Assembly: GCA_947472655.1 (NCBI GenBank)
Contig: CANJCG010000069.1
Location: forward strand, 1-8,340
DNA length: 8,340 bases
Direction of reading: 5' to 3'
From: Actinomycetota bacterium
Lineage (GTDB): Bacteria > Actinomycetota > Actinomycetes > S36-B12
Part shown: one piece after another, positions 4,936 through 8,340 of the stretch
How the letters are laid out: each line of letters starts with the position of its first letter
Position numbering within the stretch: position 1 is the first letter of the stretch
Notes under the pieces: generated by a model
What the model saw: the letters and a program-made list of their open reading frames with translations, nothing else
What the model was told of the DNA's origin: nothing
Databases searched by the model: none
Position numbers and translations under genes: made by a program

Positions 4936-6237
4936 TTACTTAGCGTGCGCCAGTTCGTAACGACGGCGGTATTCAACCTTCGAGGTTTCGCTGACGTCAA
5001 CGTCAGTAGCGCGTGCACGAAGTGCCCCAACCGTTGCTTGGTCGCGAGGGGTGTGCTTGAACGGATCCCAGTCGAAGAAGCGTGCGGTGTTTTCAAAGGT
5101 GATCTTGTTGATCTCTTCGTCTGTGCAGTTTGCTGCCTCAAGCTCTCCCCAAAGTGTTTCTGGCGACAATGGCCAGGTGCTGTCGGAGTGAGGGAAGTCG
5201 CATTCCCAAGCAATGTTGTCGATGCCTATCCACTCACGGTTCGCAAGTGCGTGCGGCTCAGTGATGTAGCAGGCCAAGAAGTTCTTGTGCCAAACATCCG
5301 CTGGTGACATCCCGGCTGGGAATGAACTCAAACCAGTCCATGACTGGTTATCGACATGGCGTTCCAATCGATCAAGCAGCGGCGGAATCCAGCCAAGTCC
5401 ACCCTCACTCATTGCAATCTTGAGGTCAGGGAACTTCTTGAAGGCTCCACTAAGCAAGATATCGGTGCAGGCGACTGTTGAGATAAGCGCAGAGAGCACG
5501 ATCATGTCGTCTAGGAAGAAACTTGATGGATTCGTGAAATCCGCTACGTCTGGACGCTTGAGTAGGTTGAAACCGCCGCCGATATGCAAACTCACAACCT
5601 GATTGGTGTCAACCATTGCCTTAAAGAACGGATCCCAATAACCGGAACGGAAATCAGGTTGTCCAATGCCGTAAGGAGTTTCAGGAATACTGATTGAGCG
5701 GCAACCCATTTCGGCAAGGCGATGAACTTCTCTTACAGTCTCATCCATGTCGACGAAAGGCACGATGCCCATCGGGATGAAACGACCCGGGTGGGCATTG
5801 GGGACTTCGCCAACGACCCAGTCGTTATAAGCGCGAAGCGCTGCAAGCGCTAATTTCTTGTCAGGCAGCGTTGCGATATGCGTGCCGGCAAAACCTGGGA
5901 ACGTTGCAAAGAGCATCGATGCCAGAGTGCCGTTTGCATCCATGTCGCGTACGCGTAGGTCCATGTCGTAGACGCCTGGACGGATTTCAGCGTGGTCGGT
6001 TGGGTCAAGGCCCCATTCATGCTTTGGCCAGGATGCCACTGCATTCAAACCAGTGTTACCAACGGGAACACCTTGGAAGACCCAAGCCTGCAAATTAGGG
6101 TTGCGCGGATGCTGGGTGAGCTTTGGCGCGTCATCCTTCATGCTGGCAGGAAAGTGCTTGTCGAACATGTCGAGCGGTTCAACTACGTGATCGTCAATGC
6201 TGACCATCACCATGTCATTCATTTCCATGAGGCACAC
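4936..6237 (-). CDS. Amidohydrolase family 2 protein (PF04909), metal-dependent
   Basis: A TIM-barrel metal hydrolase or decarboxylase-type enzyme, 433 residues from GTG 6237. Likely metal ligands are D15 and H17 in S-I-D-D-H-V-V-E-P (a D-x-H form of the usual H-x-H), H218 in S-L-H-I-G-G-G, and D347 in W-E-C-D-F-P-H-S-D. E278 (S-E-G-G-L-G-W-I-P) lies in the conserved seventh-strand region. Actinobacteria carry many such paralogues, often tied to breakdown of aromatic or steroid compounds, but the substrate cannot be read here. The tail (E-N-T-A-R-F-F-D-W) resembles that of the fragment at 1-105. The frame extends to a TTG at 6258 without a ribosome site. AGGAAG (minus strand, 6241-6246) best fits GTG 6237, although ATG 6228 or 6222 remains possible. 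A promoter-like pair lies at 6270-6299, and the gene shares a terminator with parE. Confidence 0.87.
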   Translation of the reverse strand: MCLMEMNDMVMVSIDDHVVEPLDMFDKHFPASMKDDAPKLTQHPRNPNLQAWVFQGVPVGNTGLNAVASWPKHEWGLDPTDHAEIRPGVYDMDLRVRDMDANGTLASMLFATFPGFAGTHIATLPDKKLALAALRAYNDWVVGEVPNAHPGRFIPMGIVPFVDMDETVREVHRLAEMGCRSISIPETPYGIGQPDFRSGYWDPFFKAMVDTNQVVSLHIGGGFNLLKRPDVADFTNPSSFFLDDMIVLSALISTVACTDILLSGAFKKFPDLKIAMSEGGLGWIPPLLDRLERHVDNQSWTGLSSFPAGMSPADVWHKNFLACYITEPHALANREWIGIDNIAWECDFPHSDSTWPLSPETLWGELEAANCTDEEINKITFENTARFFDWDPFKHTPRDQATVGALRARATDVDVSETSKVEYRRRYELAHAK

Positions 6238-6240
6238 GGT

Positions 6241-6246
6241 CTTCCT
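6241..6246 (-). promoter_or_regulatory. Ribosome binding site used to choose the amidohydrolase start
   Basis: Reads AGGAAG on the minus strand. Its AGGA core is five bases from the GTG at 6235-6237 but 14 from the ATG at 6226-6228, so GTG is favoured. The tautomerase gene at 7135 uses the same AGGAAG element with normal spacing, which supports this as a real site. Confidence 0.55.
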
Positions 6247-6269
6247 GTTAGGGGTCAAGCGGATAGTTG

Positions 6270-6299
6270 ATCATATGTCTCAATAGTAAGATTTGTGAA
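6270..6299 (-). promoter_or_regulatory. Sigma-70-type promoter candidate for the amidohydrolase
   Basis: On the minus strand TTCACA (6294-6299) and TATGAT (6270-6275) are separated by 18 bases. They match the housekeeping -35 (TTGACA) at four of six and the -10 (TATAAT) at five of six positions. The predicted start of transcription, near 6262, lies about 25 bases before the GTG and leaves room for the AGGAAG site. This is prediction by eye only. Confidence 0.5.
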
Positions 6300-6395
6300 G
6301 CATTTATCTAGTAGATTTTGCTCAGACGGAACTTTCGTTAGCGCCTTGGTCTGGAGCTAGGCGCCATCCCAACCGATATCAGTAAGGTTCTGGCC

Positions 6396-6932
6396 ATGCC
6401 TATTTATGACGCGGAGCATTTGGCCGTTTTTCCTGCGGAATCCTTCGAGGATGTCTTACAAGGAAATGTCTCGTTTGCCCGATCTTTCACCGATTCTGGT
6501 TTGACTGGTCGAGCAGCGAAGGGCCTAGCAGTTATCACCTGCATGGATTCGCGGATCGCACCACTCAACCTCCTGGGTATGCAGGCCGGTGATGTCAAAA
6601 TTATTCGTAACGCTGGAGCGCGAGTTACGGATGACGTCTTGCGAACCCTGATTTTGGCTACATATTTACTTGGAGTTACACGGGTCTTGGTTATGCCACA
6701 CACTGATTGTCGAATGGCAAGTGCGAGCGAATCTGAAATTCATGCCCGAATCGAAGCTGAGTTTGGCGTAGACACTCGAAGTTTTGAGTTCCGAACAGTT
6801 GATGATCAAGAAAGTGCTCTGATCACGGACGTGGTCCGTATTCGATCACACCCAGCCCTGCCAAAGGCTCTGGTCGTCGGGGGAGCCATTTACGACGTCC
6901 ATACAGGTTTGATTACGCCAATATCCGCCTAA
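6396..6932 (+). CDS. Beta-class carbonic anhydrase, Rv1284 (CanA)-like
   Basis: A 178-residue zinc enzyme that interconverts carbon dioxide and bicarbonate in the cytoplasm. The beta-class zinc ligands are C49 (I-T-C-M-D-S-R), H102 and C105 (P-H-T-D-C). D51 and R53 form the usual Asp-Arg dyad beside the metal. R-N-A-G-A-R (71-76) and the C-terminal G-G-A-I-Y-D-V-H-T-G (162-171) are further family marks. The length, the T-D-D-V-L-R-T-L segment after RNAGAR, and the HTDC form recall mycobacterial Rv1284 more than the longer plant-like beta enzymes. The ATG has a modest AAGG site at 6384-6387. The gene is divergent from the amidohydrolase and its last codons overlap the convergent tautomerase gene by four bases. 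It may supply bicarbonate for carboxylation reactions, but nothing nearby shows this. Confidence 0.92.
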   Translation: MPIYDAEHLAVFPAESFEDVLQGNVSFARSFTDSGLTGRAAKGLAVITCMDSRIAPLNLLGMQAGDVKIIRNAGARVTDDVLRTLILATYLLGVTRVLVMPHTDCRMASASESEIHARIEAEFGVDTRSFEFRTVDDQESALITDVVRIRSHPALPKALVVGGAIYDVHTGLITPISA

Positions 6933-7135
6933 GCTTGATCACTCTTAGCTTGGATGTCATTGAAGGTCTCGCCACCTATACCCCAATCATCGCCACTGAC
7001 TTCGACAAGAGCAACGCGGATACGCGCAGGATCTCCACCAAGTACCTCTGCAGCGGCGGCATTGAGTTTACTAATGAGCTCGCGCTTCTGCTCGACCGAT
7101 CGACCCTTGAGTAATGTCATTTGAATGAACGGCAT
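6929..7135 (-). CDS. 4-oxalocrotonate tautomerase family protein
   Basis: A 68-residue protein of the tautomerase superfamily. The start Met is followed by Pro, which after Met removal becomes the catalytic N-terminal base Pro1. It aligns with Pseudomonas 4-OT without gaps from memory: Arg11 (K-G-R-S-V-E-Q-K) and Arg39 (R-I-R-V-A) are kept, and the active-site Phe50 is replaced by Trp in D-D-W-G-I-G-G. 4-OT interconverts 2-hydroxymuconate and 2-oxohex-3-enedioate in meta-cleavage of catechols, but many small homologues act on other substrates, so the reaction is left open. 4-OT functions as a hexamer of such short chains. ATG 7135 has AGGAAG five bases upstream (7141-7146). The stop codon is entangled with that of the convergent carbonic anhydrase gene, with no terminator between them. 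No other catechol-pathway gene is present. Confidence 0.88.
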   Translation of the reverse strand: MPFIQMTLLKGRSVEQKRELISKLNAAAAEVLGGDPARIRVALVEVSGDDWGIGGETFNDIQAKSDQA

Positions 7136-7209
7136 GGTGTCTTCCTAACATCGATGTAAGCCCGCACGCTATCGCAAGGACGCACGTGTTCTTGTCGGGC
7201 TGGCACTCA

Positions 7210-7224
7210 GTATCCTAGGTATCC
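7210..7224. repeat. Tandem GTATCC copies in the tautomerase / fprA divergent spacer
   Basis: GTATCC occurs at 7210-7215 and 7219-7224, separated by TAG, 24 bases before the fprA start. The centre forms the palindrome CCTAGG (7214-7219). The pair may overlap the fprA promoter, but no clear -35/-10 pair could be assigned. A similar ACCTAGGT occurs at 843-850, upstream of the binding protein. Confidence 0.25.
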
Positions 7225-7247
7225 CCAAACTGGCTAGGAGTGTTTTC

Positions 7248-8340
7248 ATGGATCGGCCGCTTCGTGTTGCTGTTGTGGGTTCGGGGCCTTCTGGAATGTA
7301 TGCAGCAGCCGAGTTGATCACAAAGAGTGCAGCCACGGTTGATGTTTTTGATCGTCTGCCGATTCCCTTTGGGCTCGTGCGATACGGGGTAGCCCCGGAT
7401 CACTTCAGCATTCGCTCAATTCGTGACACGTTGGACACTATTTGGGACGAGCCTGGTATCCGTTTTCTTGGCAATATTGATGTCGGCACAGACATTCAAG
7501 TTGATGAATTGCGGCAGTCATATCACGCAGTGATCTTGACATACGGAGCATCGGCAGACCGCACACTTGGAATCCCAGGGGAGTCCCTCCCCGGTTGTGT
7601 TGGTGCAACAGATTTTGTTGCTTGGTACTGCGGCCACCCTTTTGCAAATAGAGATTTCTTCGAGTCGTATCTACCTACGGTCACTCATGCAGCCGTGGTG
7701 GGACTAGGAAACGTTGCTGTCGATGTCGCACGCATCCTGGCTAAAACCCCCGAAGAATTGCATTCAACAGACATGCCGACTCATGTCCGCGCGACCTTAG
7801 CCTCAATGTCATTGACTGACATACACATTATTGGGCGACGAGGTCCTGCACAGGCGACCTGGACAACAAAAGAGCTTCGAGAGCTAGGCGAACTCGCGGA
7901 TTGCTCCGTGGAAGTCGACCACATTGGTCTCGAATCAGAGGCCGCCTGGGAAAGCGATCAAAGAGCAGTACTGCGAAACGTTGACGTAATTCGAGGTTGG
8001 ATGGAACGTCCGGCCAGTTCAGGTCGTAAACTCCACTTGCATTTCTTAACGCGACCTACGGCCGCGGCTGGTACTGATCGAATCTCTCTGCTTGCGGTGG
8101 AACGCACTAAATTTACATCTTCAGGCGGTCTGGCGAGTACGGGAGAAGTCCTTGATTTGCCTATTGAATTCCTAGTTCGAAGCATTGGCTACAGAGGAAC
8201 TGGACTACCAGGCGTGCCGTTTGACGATGCTTCTGGAACCGTTGTGCAAAGCCTTGGTCGGATCGAACCAGGGTTATACGCGGCAGGCTGGATTAAACGA
8301 GGACCGTCAGGAATTATCGGGACAAACAAGAAAGATGCGT
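7248..8340 (+). CDS. fprA: Ferredoxin/adrenodoxin-NADP+ reductase FprA, 3' end outside window
   Basis: The frame runs open from ATG 7248 to the window edge (364 complete codons); M. tuberculosis FprA has about 456 residues, so roughly the last fifth is missing. FprA is an FAD enzyme that moves electrons between NADPH and ferredoxins, for example to serve cytochromes P450. Visible marks are the FAD-binding V-V-G-S-G-P-S-G (9-16), P-F-G-L-V-R-Y-G-V-A-P-D-H (40-52), the NADP-binding V-V-G-L-G-N-V-A-V-D-V-A-R (150-162), G-R-R-G-P-A-Q-A (196-203), S-I-G-Y-R-G in the C-terminal half, and G-W-I-K-R-G-P-S-G-I-I-G-T-N-K-K-D-A (347-364). This is the adrenodoxin-reductase type, not plant FNR. AGGAG at 7236-7240 supports the start, seven bases upstream. 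Divergent from the tautomerase gene. No ferredoxin or P450 gene is in view. Confidence 0.94.
   Translation, partial: MDRPLRVAVVGSGPSGMYAAAELITKSAATVDVFDRLPIPFGLVRYGVAPDHFSIRSIRDTLDTIWDEPGIRFLGNIDVGTDIQVDELRQSYHAVILTYGASADRTLGIPGESLPGCVGATDFVAWYCGHPFANRDFFESYLPTVTHAAVVGLGNVAVDVARILAKTPEELHSTDMPTHVRATLASMSLTDIHIIGRRGPAQATWTTKELRELGELADCSVEVDHIGLESEAAWESDQRAVLRNVDVIRGWMERPASSGRKLHLHFLTRPTAAAGTDRISLLAVERTKFTSSGGLASTGEVLDLPIEFLVRSIGYRGTGLPGVPFDDASGTVVQSLGRIEPGLYAAGWIKRGPSGIIGTNKKDA

Noticed and set aside
4680..5213. 177-residue minus-strand reading across the end of parE and the end of the amidohydrolase gene
   Set aside because: It overlaps two well-supported genes, runs through their shared terminator, and has a basic, low-conservation composition typical of an antisense or out-of-frame reading.
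6341..6364. Inverted repeat GCGCCT / AGGCGC upstream of the carbonic anhydrase gene
   Set aside because: Only six pairs around a 12-base loop in a G/C-rich context, close to chance expectation. No promoter could be fitted around it.
1..8340. Mobile element, prophage, toxin-antitoxin, CRISPR or defence system
   Set aside because: No transposase, integrase, nuclease or repeat array is visible, and every sizeable supported reading frame belongs to a housekeeping or metabolic family.

Overview
The window looks like ordinary chromosomal DNA from an actinomycete (Actinomycetota) of middling GC content. The main reasons are a ParE-type topoisomerase subunit divergently paired with a short Cys/His protein of the actinobacterial DUF7455 type, an adrenodoxin-reductase-like FprA, a beta-carbonic anhydrase resembling mycobacterial Rv1284 (CanA), and amidohydrolases of a kind common in actinobacteria. 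GTG starts and purine-rich Shine-Dalgarno sites fit this. I cannot place it below phylum. I see no phage, transposon, CRISPR array, tRNA or rRNA.

Layout: (1) 1-105 is the C-terminal tail of an amidohydrolase, followed by a strong hairpin (122-171) and about 200 bases with no recognisable gene. (2) 431-664, minus strand, is a 77-residue TM2-domain membrane protein with its own terminator at 369-417. (3) 665-960 is the divergent control region between TM2 and a secreted solute-binding protein. It holds a perfect 16-bp palindrome and a bulged hairpin. (4) 961-2262 is a Peripla_BP_6-type substrate-binding protein with no transporter genes beside it, ended by two successive hairpins. (5) 2409-2627, minus strand, is the DUF7455-like protein, divergent from parE (2827-4887). 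The control region between them contains several small palindromes, including a GAAC-N4-GTTC site like the LexA box of Gram-positive bacteria. (6) A shared hairpin separates parE from a convergent amidohydrolase (4936-6237, minus). (7) A beta-carbonic anhydrase (6396-6932, plus) and a 4-oxalocrotonate-tautomerase-like protein (6929-7135, minus) overlap tail to tail by 4 bases. (8) fprA starts at 7248 and runs off the right edge.

The genes do not form one pathway or one operon. Nearly every gene is its own transcription unit, with alternating strands and hairpins between units. I did not find a convincing new multi-gene system. The points most worth a second look are regulatory: the LexA-like site in front of parE, the repeated CATGCAAT octamer around the TM2 gene, and the structured leader in front of the orphan binding protein.
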